Shown piece by piece: positions 1-10,000 of a stretch of 38,938 nt of DNA (position 1 is the first letter of the stretch; each line of letters begins with the position of its first letter). The notes under the pieces are model-generated. The model had not been told where the DNA came from, made no database searches, and worked only from the letters and a program-made list of their open reading frames with translations. The stretch comes from JBDKTH01 sp964558295 (lineage in GTDB: Bacteria > Planctomycetota > Planctomycetia > Pirellulales > Thermoguttaceae): the NCBI GenBank assembly GCA_964558295.1, contig CAZLDQ010000025.1, positions 1 to 38,938 on the forward strand, in the 5' to 3' direction. Both the position numbers and the translations under genes were made by a program.

Positions 1-160
1 CGCCCATGGCCCCCCGTCGCCCATTGACATCAACTTGGCCCACGGTATAGAAATTGGCAACCACAACAGCTAATCCGCAGATACGAGGCTTGCGCCCGCG
101 AATCGCTTTCTCCGCGCGGCAAAACAAGGGATTGGGGATGACGGCAACTTTCTGAGGCAT
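1..160 (-). CDS. Truncated N-terminus of an unrecognised protein (partial)
   Basis: An open frame of 53 codons starts at the ATG complementary to 158-160 and runs off the left edge without a stop. The peptide begins MPQKVAVIPNPLFCRAEKAI and continues with a hydrophobic stretch (GLAVVVANFYTV). The upstream sequence has only a weak GGAAA ribosome-binding site. I do not recognise the family. It could be a real gene that continues outside the window, or a chance open frame in GC-rich DNA. The rest of the gene would decide this. Confidence 0.4.
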   Translation of the reverse strand, partial: MPQKVAVIPNPLFCRAEKAIRGRKPRICGLAVVVANFYTVGQVDVNGRRGAMG

Positions 161-332
161 GATTTCCGGGGGGCCACGGATCGCGAATGGGCAACGCCCG
201 ACGTCTCGCAATTCCCCAGATCGGCGATCGGCCATCTGTGGGTTGCTTCTAATAGGGACGCGGCTTGGTTGTGCTCCCAACCGACCGCACGATTGCCCAG
301 AGGTGTAGGCTGGAAGTCTGCCCGACCGACCC

Positions 333-391
333 AAGCGGGACGCTTAGGCTACGGGGGTGAGCAGGCTTCAGGCAAGATGCCTAAGCTACGG
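333..391. repeat. Two REP-like imperfect palindromic units
   Basis: Unit 1 (333-354) has the palindromic core AAGCGGGACGCTT followed by AGGCTACGG. Unit 2 (370-391) has the core AGGCAAGATGCCT followed by AAGCTACGG. Both consist of a short hairpin core (arms AGCG/CGCT and AGGC/GCCT) plus a shared tail, in the same orientation. This is the form of dispersed extragenic palindromes. Only this pair is visible here, so genome-wide dispersal is inferred. Confidence 0.5.
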
Positions 392-720
392 CAGGTGGGA
401 TATCTGCACAGGGATGCCAGGAAATCTTGCCACACCCAAGGCTATGGGAGCGGTGGGTTGACACGGTTGACGCAGAGCCACTTCCGGTGGGCCTCGCTTG
501 CGTTTCAGATCGTGCAAGACTGATCTCTCCGCCAAGGCTCCTTGCACGTCCACACACGTTATCCCCAGTCCGCTTGTCGCCACCCTATGGCACGATTGAA
601 CGCTACACCGGTAGCACCGCCAGACGCCGTGGCGATGATTGATTTCTGATTTGGGATTGGGGGCTAGGAGTCTGTGGCAGCGGCAATTGCCAACGGCAAG
701 ACGCTGCACACAATCCTTCA

Positions 721-755
721 CTGCCTGCTGCGTACTGCGTACCGCCTACTGCCTA
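721..755. repeat. Heptanucleotide tandem repeat, five copies
   Basis: Five consecutive 7-bp units follow the pattern CTGCSTA: ctgcctg, ctgcgta, ctgcgta, ccgccta, ctgccta. No coding sequence spans them. This resembles the short tandemly repeated repetitive sequences seen between genes in several bacteria. Copy number could vary between strains. Confidence 0.6.
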
Positions 756-1466
756 CGCCCCCCCCAAGAATTCGCTCGCAATTAGGCCACGGGTTCTGCT
801 AAGTTCCCAGATGGAGCGTGGACGATGCCCCTGGGCATGGCGTCCGAAGACCGAAAACGTTTTGAAACCACGGAAAACGTGGAATGAAAAGATGACGACA
901 AGGAAGACCATGACACTCGGGGGTATTCCGGGGTTTGGGCAAGTGAGCAGGGCAAGGTGTGGAACCGTGCATTTTCCAAGGGATGGCACTCACGGATTCG
1001 CATTGATTCGTGTTTATTCGCGGTCCAGTCTTTTTGGAGCAAGGCACAAGTCTCGTGTCCTTGAAGTGAGACAAAACCATGATGAACCGCAAAACGATTG
1101 AACAACGATGTGGAGTTGCCATCGCAATGCAAAGATCGTTGGCGTGCCGAGCCGGGTTGGGGATGGCATGCCGCCCGGGACACGCCCGGGAACCTTTTGG
1201 AGATCCCCCTGCAGTTCATTTTCCGTGGCGGGAATTGCATACGGTTGACGAAAACCGCTGGTTCGCCATCGGGTGGATGGGGTGGCGCAGCCCGAACGGC
1301 GCGGCCCGCGCCGACACAGTGGCCCAAGGGTTGGCATCGCTCCCTACGGGAATTCGGGTATACTGGGGATCGCTGTGGTCGCCTGGCGGCACGCTGCGAC
1401 GGTGGGGACGGTCCCGCCCAACGAATCCAGGCGGCGTGAATCGCGATCCCCTTGGGCCTTTCCGAT

Positions 1467-2795
1467 ATGCCAGACTCCTTTCGGTTCCCCCAGTTCCCTC
1501 CCTTGCCGCCCTCCCCGCTGGTGGAGGAAGTGGCAAAGCCGTCGACCGGAAGGCCAGGCAACTGGGGTCTGTTGGGTTGGTTGGTGGCCTTGACTCTCAT
1601 CTCCATGGCGACCGCCTTGGGACTGGTGCTACATGTGTTGCAGGAGCCGGCCCCGCCGCCCGCGACAATCGCCACCGTAGCCCATGCGCCGCGTCCGTCG
1701 CCTGCGGCAGTCGGCCTATCGGAGGGAAAGCCCTGGGGACAGATCGAGTGTGTCCCGATCACCATTGCCCCACCGCTGGAGTTCGTGGCCCAGTTCGCTC
1801 CGAGCACCGCGCCGATCGTCTGGCATGTGCCGAACGTCGACGCGAAGCAGTTGGCTCTGGCGTTCTCGGAGATCGGCCTCGACACGGCCACCCGGGACAA
1901 GCTCATGACGATTGCAGAAGCCAGTGGTTCGATTCATGGGATGTTCTTGCATCCGTCGCGAGAACTCATCTTGGGGCTGAGTCCCGACGCCCGAGCGAAG
2001 CTCTACGTCTATCTGAGCAGCTTTTCCCAGAACGTCGACCAGATTCATGCGTTTCGCTTTGCCAGCCAGTCGCCCGACGAGTGGTTGGCCCCCGGCTCGC
2101 TTCCTCGCGAAGTGGACGCGATGGTCCGGCGGCTTGTCTATCGCCATGGCCGATTCCTGTTCTTTGCCGACCTGCGCACCATTGCCAGCGATCTACCATC
2201 GGCCGAAGTCCGCGCGAGGCTCATCCAAACGCTCGCACGGAAGAAGACGTTTCTGGCCAAGATGAGAGTCACCCGGACCGACAATCTGAAAGAACTCCTG
2301 AGCTATTGGGGCCGGGGAGGACGTGCCAAGGAGATTCAGCCGTTCTTCGAGTCGTTGGCCGGACCCGACGGGGAACAGGCACTCGACATCGTCCACCTGC
2401 TCCCGCCGTTTGCACGCCGCCACCTCTACACCTATCCCCAGCCAGACAAGACGGCCGAAGCCGGCAAACGCGACTGCCACTGGACCACATTCAACTTCTT
2501 CGCCGAGGTGCCCGACGATCGGTTCTCCCAGGCCCAAGAAGTCCTTGCGACCCTGGAACGAGATTACAAACAGATCGACGGCGTTCCTCGGTTTGGCGAC
2601 GTGGTGATGCTCCTGGTGAACGGAAGCGAAGCAATCCACACGGCGGTCTACCTGGCCGACGATATCCTCTTCACCAAGAACGGCAGCTCGTCCCTCGAGC
2701 CGTGGATCTTGATGAAGCTCGACGATCTCCAAGACTTCTATCCCACGCACAGGCCGGTAGAGATCCGTTTCTATCGTCGATTGGACCGCACCTGA
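1467..2795 (+). CDS. Membrane-anchored protein with papain-like (NlpC/P60/CHAP-type) C-terminal domain
   Basis: Predicted 442-residue protein. A proline-rich N-terminal tail (about 1-35) precedes one transmembrane helix (about 37-60, GLLGWLVALTLISMATALGL), then a proline/alanine linker and a large extracytoplasmic part. Residues 110-290 form an alpha-helical region I cannot assign. The last 120 residues look like a papain-fold amidase. Cys337 (DCHWTTFNFF) is followed by a helix. After about 50 residues comes GDVVMLLVNGSEAIHTAVYL, with His391 in the position usual for the catalytic His, then a beta-rich end. The family usually cleaves peptidoglycan peptides or related amides, but the substrate here is unknown. 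ATG 1467 was preferred over an in-frame TTG at 1452; neither has a clear ribosome-binding site. The domain call is by motif only. Confidence 0.7.
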   Translation: MPDSFRFPQFPPLPPSPLVEEVAKPSTGRPGNWGLLGWLVALTLISMATALGLVLHVLQEPAPPPATIATVAHAPRPSPAAVGLSEGKPWGQIECVPITIAPPLEFVAQFAPSTAPIVWHVPNVDAKQLALAFSEIGLDTATRDKLMTIAEASGSIHGMFLHPSRELILGLSPDARAKLYVYLSSFSQNVDQIHAFRFASQSPDEWLAPGSLPREVDAMVRRLVYRHGRFLFFADLRTIASDLPSAEVRARLIQTLARKKTFLAKMRVTRTDNLKELLSYWGRGGRAKEIQPFFESLAGPDGEQALDIVHLLPPFARRHLYTYPQPDKTAEAGKRDCHWTTFNFFAEVPDDRFSQAQEVLATLERDYKQIDGVPRFGDVVMLLVNGSEAIHTAVYLADDILFTKNGSSSLEPWILMKLDDLQDFYPTHRPVEIRFYRRLDRT

Positions 2796-2876
2796 ACTCT
2801 TGCACAGGGCCCGTCGCAAGGCCACAATGGTCTTCGTGCTGAGGACACCCTGCGAAAGCCGCCAGGAGAACTAGAC

Positions 2877-4670
2877 ATGCATGGCGCGTTCTTGCTCGTT
2901 GTATTGACCGCACTGGGCACAACCGACTGGAAGGAAGTCACGTTCCACGGTAAGCCTATCCTGCTGGATCCTCGCTGTGAGCGGTTGCCGACCGATCTGT
3001 TGGGACCGTTTGTCAAACTCGGCGATGGGAGTATCCTGGCCGTTTGTGACGCGCAAGTGAAGATGAGCAAGGACGGTGGAACGACGTGGACCGCACGACC
3101 GCTGTTCCGCGAGCCCGGCAAGTTTCAGTGTCGCGACGAGCGGGCACTGCTTCGCACGCGCGACGGCACGTTGATTCTCGCGTTCCTGAACGTCAAGGAG
3201 ATGGCCTTTCGATGGGATCAGGCCAAAGGGGAGCCGCTGGACAATTGCCGGTTGCCGGTCTACATTACCCGCAGCTTGGACGACGGCCGCACCTGGGAAG
3301 CCCCCCAGAGACTCCAAGACGGTTATTGCGGTGCCGTGTGCAATATGATCCAACTGCGCAGCGGACGGGTGGTCTTGGCCAGCCAAGTCGCGGTTGCCCA
3401 TCCCGGCCGGAACGTATCGATGACCTACGTGTCGGACGATGAGGGCAAGACCTGGAGCAAGAGCAACATCATCGACCTCGGGAAGGGTGGCGGCTACGGC
3501 GATCACGGTGGCGGAATCGAAGCCACGATCGTCGAACGCAAGGACGGCCGGCTCTGGATGCTGCTACGTACCTATCGTGGTTGCTTCACCGAGGCATTTT
3601 CCGAAGACCAAGGGCTTACGTGGAAGGATATCCGTCCCTCGGCAATCGAGGCCAGCGGCTCGCCCGGATTGCTCTGGCGATTGCACGACGGCCGGCTTGC
3701 CTTGTTCTGGAATCGTTCGATTGACAAGGAGAATGGTACCGGCCGCCGGGAACAGCTCTCGATGGCCTTCTCCGAAGACGCCGGCCGCCCATGGACCGAG
3801 CCGCTCGTGAGCGCCTACGATCCGATGAAGCCCGGCGACAAGGAACCGCAGCATCGGCTTTCCTACCCGTACCTCTACGAGCACATCCCGGGCGAACTTT
3901 GGATCACCACGATGCAAGGCCCGCTGCGCATCAAGCTTTGCGAAGATGATTTCCTGCCCCGCCGCTTGAGTACGAAGACGTATCAGGTCCGTTACGTCGA
4001 AAACCCCCAGCTCACCCTCGACGGCCGGGCCGACGAGCCCGCCTGGGCCCAGGCGAACGTGGAAAAAGGATTCATCCTCCCATGGAAGACCACGCCCGCC
4101 CCGCCGACCGAGTTCCGCGCCTTGTGCGACAAGACGCATCTTTACTTTCACTATCGGGCCGTGGATGAGGATATCGTCGTTTTGGACAGACTCCGCGACA
4201 AGCAAGACGCCGTCCTGGAAGACCGCGTCGAGTGGTATTTTGCATGCGATGACCGACTGGCAAATTACTTCTGTGTCGAGGTGGACTCGCGTGGTCGGGC
4301 GTTCGATTATCGCGGTACTTACTATCGACAACTCGATCCCGCGTGGCACTTGGACGGCCTGGAGACGAAGGCTGCGCCGCTGGCCCAAGGATATGAAGTG
4401 GAAATCCGCATGCCGCTGGCAACTCTTCAGGCCATGGGACTCCCCTCCCTCTTAGCCGGCCAACGTGTTCGATGCGGTCTCTATCGGGCCGAGTTCAGTC
4501 ACGATCGGAGCGGGCGCAAAATCGTGGCGCGCGAAAGCATCCACAATCGTGGCCGGCAACTCGACGGCCCACCGCCAATCCAAGCGTGGATCAGTTGGGT
4601 TGACCCGCAAACGGTCGAGCCCGATTTCCACGTTCCCTCCTCCCTGGGTTTCCTGCAACTGGTCAAATGA
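2877..4670 (+). CDS. Secreted BNR-repeat (sialidase-like) protein with CBM9-like C-terminal domain
   Basis: 597 residues. The start is supported by AGGAG about 8 bases upstream of ATG 2877. A short hydrophobic leader (MHGAFLLVVLTALGTT) suggests export. Residues 20-360 form a six-bladed beta-propeller of the sialidase/neuraminidase superfamily. Five Asp-box motifs are visible: SKDGGTTW (about 62), SLDDGRTW (133), SDDEGKTW (185), SEDQGLTW (241) and SEDAGRPW (299). Residues 370-597 begin with an LDGRADEPAWAQA motif typical of CBM9/DOMON-like sugar-binding modules at protein C-termini. Planctomycetes carry many such proteins, which probably act on sulfated or sialylated glycans. I cannot confirm the catalytic Arg triad, so true sialidase activity is uncertain. 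It lies 81 bp after the previous gene, in the same direction. Confidence 0.8.
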   Translation: MHGAFLLVVLTALGTTDWKEVTFHGKPILLDPRCERLPTDLLGPFVKLGDGSILAVCDAQVKMSKDGGTTWTARPLFREPGKFQCRDERALLRTRDGTLILAFLNVKEMAFRWDQAKGEPLDNCRLPVYITRSLDDGRTWEAPQRLQDGYCGAVCNMIQLRSGRVVLASQVAVAHPGRNVSMTYVSDDEGKTWSKSNIIDLGKGGGYGDHGGGIEATIVERKDGRLWMLLRTYRGCFTEAFSEDQGLTWKDIRPSAIEASGSPGLLWRLHDGRLALFWNRSIDKENGTGRREQLSMAFSEDAGRPWTEPLVSAYDPMKPGDKEPQHRLSYPYLYEHIPGELWITTMQGPLRIKLCEDDFLPRRLSTKTYQVRYVENPQLTLDGRADEPAWAQANVEKGFILPWKTTPAPPTEFRALCDKTHLYFHYRAVDEDIVVLDRLRDKQDAVLEDRVEWYFACDDRLANYFCVEVDSRGRAFDYRGTYYRQLDPAWHLDGLETKAAPLAQGYEVEIRMPLATLQAMGLPSLLAGQRVRCGLYRAEFSHDRSGRKIVARESIHNRGRQLDGPPPIQAWISWVDPQTVEPDFHVPSSLGFLQLVK

Positions 4671-5031
4671 CTGGTGGTGCTAGCGAGGTTCCTTTCGACA
4701 AGCACGATTGGTCCAGCTCACCCAACACGTATAAGGCCACGTAAGCGGTTATTCCGCAAGCGGTTTCGTCGTTCCTGCCGATACCAGTTCTTGATCGGCG
4801 GCATGGGGAGAAGTGGTCTTGGTGTTTTCCACGCCGGGCGACTACATTAGGCAGCTCGCAAGCCTTGCGTGTGGGCCGGAGTCGAATCCGACAATCCACA
4901 CAAATTGGGGTTGCCAACATTGCTGTCGTTGCGAGCAGGGCCACTACTTCCCCTCTCACCTATGTACCTGCACCCGATGAAGCCTGCCGAGCGGTGACTA
5001 ACCCCACCGGTCCTTCAAGCAGCTCAGCCCC
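4671..5031. other. Intergenic region, nothing assignable
   Basis: About 360 bp between two plus-strand genes. A small hairpin (GCGG-TTATT-CCGC near 4746-4758) is the only structure noted and is too weak to call a terminator. No promoter with good -35 and -10 boxes was found. Confidence 0.5.
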
Positions 5032-7008
5032 ATGATTGGTGTCTCCGATCCTAGCCACGCTTGGTATGTTCCAGCCATGGCCGTCTTCGTCACAACAATG
5101 TTGATGGGTGGTTCGAGGGTGGCTGCTGAGGTGTCCACCGATTTGGCTAGGATTCCGCTTTTCAATGGGGAACGCCACGAGTCGTGCAACACCTGGGGGG
5201 GTGCATGGGGCATCGGCAATATGCGCGACATCTCCGTGCAATCGCACTGCGTTCATTCGGGCCGCCGCGCGCTGTGTGTAGAACTAGGCGAGGTCGAGGC
5301 AGGCCAGTCGCGTCATTTCCAATGCCTTGCCTCCGGGTTCGGCCGCGCAGAACTTTATCATCAGACACGCGATTTGACGCGTTACGAGCGTCTTGAGTTT
5401 TATGTGCGCAATGCGACCAACGTCTCGATGCGCGGAACGCTGCAGGTCAAGGACCATCGCGATACACTGGAGCATCGGGCCCTCTACCAGTTTGAACTGC
5501 CCGCCACAGCGGAGTGGTTGCAGGTTGTGGTGCCGCTCTCCATCGCCCAGCCCGGTTGGACAATACACGGCCAGCCCGACCTAAGCCGGATCCTTACACT
5601 TGATTTCATGGTTGAGCCAGAGACCGCCCTGCCTGGAGGTCGAGTCTACTGGGATGACATCGTGCTCGTGGAGCCAGGCGGCTCGCTGGACATTGCCACC
5701 AGTCCACTTCGGGCGATTGTCGAACGTCTTGCCGAGCGCCAATGGGCTGCCCTCTGGACTGCTCGCAACCGTGAGCATGGGCTGATCCCGAACCACTCCT
5801 ACCAGTCAACCGATGCCGGACTCAACACAACGGCAGCATTGCTTTGGATGCTGCCGGCGGCCCAGCGGCGGAATTGGATCACCTCGAAAGAGGCCGATCG
5901 CTATGTCGGCCAGTTGCTCGAAACGCTCGGCCGGGTACTTGATCAGGCCAAGTACCTTCCGCCGCGCAGCATGGACTGGGTCACACTCAAGCCGTCGATT
6001 CCCGAAGAGTCGTCCGTCGATGCGGCGTTCCTGTCCCTTGCACTACACCAGTACAAGGCTCAACCTGAGATCAGTTCGACCTTGCGCGAGACAATCGAGC
6101 AGATCGAGAACCGCTTCAACTTTGCACCGTTCGCTTGCCCGGCGGGCTGGAGCATGGCCTTCCGTTATACGCCGCCGGACGGCTTTGTCTCGTTGACCTA
6201 CAATGGCTATACGAATGAAGCCAAAGTGATCTCTCTGGCGGCGCATCTGTCGAAACACAACCATGTGCCCATTGAGACCTGTTGGAACAGCGACGTGCAT
6301 CGCGTGCGTGCGCAGTTGGTCGGGTTCAATCGGGCTCCGGTAGTCCATTCGCTCAGCGAGTTTCGGGCCCCGTTTGCTCAGGCCCTGCTGAACCTGTTCG
6401 TGGACGTCCGCGAGCGAGGCCCCGACAAGTATCCCGACGATCGGCTGGCGACCAACCCCTGGCAGAATTTCGTCTGCTACCAGCAAGGCGTGATGGAACG
6501 GCTCGCCGAGATGGGACGTCCCTATCTGGTCCAGCCTGACGCGGGTGATGACGGAACGCTCGCCAACTATCAGCAGTTCAGTCTCTACGCGGATTTTGGA
6601 CAACGCGATCTGTTCATGCCGTGGAGCGTGGCCTTTGCCTTGTTGGCCGGCGCCGATCGCGCGGAAGAGTCGCTTCGGTTCCTCTTGCATCATGGCCTCC
6701 ATGGACCGCTTGGCTTGGCCGACTCAGCCCGATGGGAGACCGGCGCCTCGGAGCCCTATGCCGTTACGGCCCGGCATGACTTCTGGAATACGGCTTTGTC
6801 AACGATGGCGCTCCTGGAGTGGCTCGACGGCGATTCCCGTTTGAGCAAGTCGTTCGCCGCATTACCAGAGGTCCGTGAAGCACTCGATCGGGTTTTCCCC
6901 CCGGTGCCACGTACGGCAGTCCGGCCGAATCAGATCGCCATTCAGTCCCCCCGGCCCTATGGCCTCTCAGAACTGTATAGGAGGAACGGGAAAGACCGTT
7001 TGGACTGA
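5032..7008 (+). CDS. Secreted (alpha/alpha)-barrel protein, glucoamylase/GH144-like, with N-terminal CBM11-like module
   Basis: 658 residues with an exported N-terminus (hydrophobic segment around residues 11-27; an in-frame ATG at 5077 would give a shorter signal peptide). Residues 40-220 form a beta-sandwich of the CBM11/galactose-binding type (LEFYVRNATNVSMRGTLQVK, then VYWDDIVLVEP). Residues 230-640 look like an (alpha/alpha)6 barrel: HGLIPNHSYQSTDAGLNTTA, then FVSLTYNGYTNEAKVISLAA, which resembles the YNEA motif of glucoamylase-like Pfam PF10091 and GH144, and finally ARHDFWNTALSTMALLEWL. GH144 enzymes are endo-beta-1,2-glucanases. The gene is convergent with the cyclic beta-1,2-glucan synthase gene, with an 18-bp gap, so a role in trimming or degrading that glucan is plausible. 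This function is inferred; DUF3131-type annotation is an alternative. Confidence 0.65.
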   Translation: MIGVSDPSHAWYVPAMAVFVTTMLMGGSRVAAEVSTDLARIPLFNGERHESCNTWGGAWGIGNMRDISVQSHCVHSGRRALCVELGEVEAGQSRHFQCLASGFGRAELYHQTRDLTRYERLEFYVRNATNVSMRGTLQVKDHRDTLEHRALYQFELPATAEWLQVVVPLSIAQPGWTIHGQPDLSRILTLDFMVEPETALPGGRVYWDDIVLVEPGGSLDIATSPLRAIVERLAERQWAALWTARNREHGLIPNHSYQSTDAGLNTTAALLWMLPAAQRRNWITSKEADRYVGQLLETLGRVLDQAKYLPPRSMDWVTLKPSIPEESSVDAAFLSLALHQYKAQPEISSTLRETIEQIENRFNFAPFACPAGWSMAFRYTPPDGFVSLTYNGYTNEAKVISLAAHLSKHNHVPIETCWNSDVHRVRAQLVGFNRAPVVHSLSEFRAPFAQALLNLFVDVRERGPDKYPDDRLATNPWQNFVCYQQGVMERLAEMGRPYLVQPDAGDDGTLANYQQFSLYADFGQRDLFMPWSVAFALLAGADRAEESLRFLLHHGLHGPLGLADSARWETGASEPYAVTARHDFWNTALSTMALLEWLDGDSRLSKSFAALPEVREALDRVFPPVPRTAVRPNQIAIQSPRPYGLSELYRRNGKDRLD

Positions 7009-7026
7009 CAACTTCTTCGATCGTCT

Positions 7027-10000
7027 CTAGGTAGCGCCCAGCGTGACGATAACGTGGTGCTCCTGACCATCGTCAACCAATGCGACTTCTCGATCGACCT
7101 GTTCCTCCCCGTCGACCATGACGCGAGCCACGTAATGTGTGGGATTTCCTTGGATGATGAATTCGATCCGGAAGAGTGTTCGCTGCTGATAGCGATACAA
7201 CACACAGTAGCGTTTCCAGCAATCCGGAACACAGGGCCGGAAGCGGAGTCGCCGCCCGTCAAGGACCGTGATTCCCAGCAGCGATTCGATGATCAACTGA
7301 TACATCCAACCGCTGCTGCCAGTATACCAGGTCCAGCCGCCGCGTCCTTGGTGTCCCGCAACCGTGTAGACATCAGCAGCCATGACGTAGGGCTCGACCT
7401 TGTAGACGTCGACAGCCTCCGGTGATCCCGTATGACTCATCGGATTGATCAACTGAAGACATTCCCATGCTCGTTGGGCATCGCCCATTTGGGCAAAGGC
7501 CATAGTCGTCCAAATCGCCGCATGGGTGTACTGGCCACCGTTCTCGCGAACGCCGGGCACGTAGCCCTTAATGTAACCAGGTTGCAGCGGGCCATGGTCG
7601 AAGGGGGGATCAAAGAGCTGAATGAGGCGGAGATCACGGCGTACCAAGCGTTCATCGACTGACTGCATCGCGGTTCGTAACTGAGAAGGTGCCGCCGCTT
7701 CGGCGAGTACAGCCCAACTTTGTGGCAAGCTATCGATCTGGCACTCGTCATTCTGTCGCGAACCGAGGGGCGTTCCGTCATCAAAATATGCCCGGCGGAA
7801 CCACTGGCCGTCCCAGGCGTACTTTTGAAGGGCTTCTTTTAGTCGGTCGGCTTCAACGCTGCAGAGGGCGACAAACTCCTCATCACCACGCCGGCTGGCT
7901 ACTGAGCAGAAGTCTCGGAGTACCCGGATCAGGAACATCGCCAACCAGACGCTTTCGCCACGACCTTCGATCCCCACTCGATTCATGCCATCGTTCCAGT
8001 CTCCCGAACCGATTCGTGGTAACTGGTGCGAGCCAAACTTGAGGCCGTACCGGATTGCGCGGCGACAGTGCTCATACACGGACACCGGCTCAGTGAGTCC
8101 GCCCGGCTGTAGGTAGACGCTCTCTTCATGCGGTTCCAGTTGCCGCTGAACAAGGAACGGGACTGCCGCGTCCAGAACACTCCAGTCGCCGGTGGTCTGG
8201 ACATACCGGGTGACGACCAGGGGGAGCCAGAGATAATCATCGGAGATCCGTGTACGCACGCCACGGCCGGTGGTCGGATGCCACCAGTGTTGTACGTCAC
8301 CTTCCTGGAACTGGCGCCCGGCAGAGCGCAGAATGTGCTCGCGAGTCAACTGCGGCGCGACAAGGCGGAAAGCCAGGCTATCCTGCAACTGGTCACGAAA
8401 CCCATAGGCGCCGCCGGACTGATAGAAGGCGCTGCGGCCCCAGAAACGGCATGCAAGCGTCTGGTAAAGAAGCCAGCCGTTGGCCAATACGTTTACCGTC
8501 GGTTCGGGGGTCTCGATCTGAATCACACCCAGCAGGTCGTTCCATTGTTGCCAGACCCGGCTCAATTCCTGGCGGGCGGTCGCCACATTGGCCATGCGTC
8601 GGGCCAGATCGCGTGCCTGCGCAGCATCGTTTCCAGATCCCAGAACAAAGACCATGTCACGCGAGTCGCCTGTTCCAAGTTCGATATTACACCGGATCAC
8701 GGCAGCCGGATCGAGCGCAGCGCCCGCCTTGCCCGACAAACTCGGTTGGCGCAACGCGGCCGGTCGTGATGGAGAGCCGTTGCGGCCGAGAAATTCGGTC
8801 CGATCACAGGTGACGCTCCGGTCGGTTTCGCTGGCGTTGACAAATGCCACACGCCCGCTGAAGTCTGGGTGAAACGCATTCCGGGCCATTAGCGTTCCAC
8901 TTTGCGGATCAACCTCGGTGATCAGGTAGCGGCTCGTCTTGCTTCGGTGCTCGCCGAGCACCCATTCAAGATAGCAGGTTACGCTCAATTTGCGTCGGCG
9001 TGCAGAATGGTTCTTGAGTGTCAGGAGCAGAAACTTCACCGGCCGATCAACCGACACAAATGCCGACAACTGCGATTCGATCCCCGCTTCCTCGGTTTGC
9101 CAGATCGTATAGCCGAAACCATGACGACAGATATAACCCTGACGAGACGACGTTGGAAGTGGGGTTGCGGAGAAAACCTCTCCAGATTCTCCGTCGGCAA
9201 TGTAGATTATCTCCCCCGGAGGATCACAGGTCGGGTCATTGCTCCAAGGAGTGAGGCGAAACTGCTGAGAATTGTCGCTCCACGTGTAGCCCAGCCCCGA
9301 CTCGCTGACGACGGTACCAAATTCTGGATTCGCCAACACGTTGCACCAAGGGGCGGGCGTCGGTCGGTTGGGGGTGATGCGAATGACATATTCCCGACCG
9401 TTTCGCGTAACCCCCCCCAGGCCATTCGAAAGCACAAGGTCTGGCGTTGGGGGGCGTTCCGTTGAACGGTCGGCTTTCTGCTTGGATGATGCGAGGGGTT
9501 CCCGGGGAGGAGCAACTACGACCGCCGGCTGGCTCTCCTTCAACTGTTCTTCCAACTGTCCGCCCGTGTCGCTGAGGTAGATTCGTGCGACCGCCTGGAG
9601 TGTTGCAAAGTCTGCGGCACTCCACTGATCGCTTCGACGCACGAAGACACCTCCCGGCTGCTCCATAAGCGGTGTGCTCATATCGGAGGCGAGAATGTCC
9701 ATCACTTGGCCCACCAATTCCTGGCGGTTATGCGGTCCCAGCTCAATCCACAAGACCAAATCCACCTCAAGCCCTGTGTCATGCCAAAACGCATGGGCGC
9801 GAAGGACCTGTTCGACAAGTTCGTTGTGTTCCCGGTCGGCATAACGAACCAACACGATCGGCCGATCTCCGCTGATCCCGAGGGACCACAAAGCATCCTG
9901 ACTGCGGAGATGCTGGCTGATGAGCGTCGCAGGAGCGCGGTAGCGAGAGTCTGCGTACAGGATCGCTGCGGCCAAATGGGCGTAGAGTTGGGCATCGGCT

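Larger units (their letters stand above)
161..1466. other. Long non-coding stretch with dispersed repeats
   Basis: About 1.3 kb with no convincing gene. Open frames on both strands here are short, overlap each other, lack ribosome-binding sites and have no recognisable protein character. The region holds two REP-like palindromic units (333-391), a heptamer tandem repeat (721-755) and an AT-richer stretch around 988-1023 with repeated ATTCG words. It probably separates divergently oriented genes and carries the promoter of the 1467 gene, but I see no clear promoter. Confidence 0.6.

Noticed and set aside
1079..2842. 587-codon plus-strand open frame overlapping the papain-like protein gene
   Set aside because: Its translation is rich in Arg, Pro and Gly with no domain, signal or ribosome-binding site. 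It is a GC-driven shadow of the 1467-2795 gene, which has a membrane helix and a catalytic-type domain.
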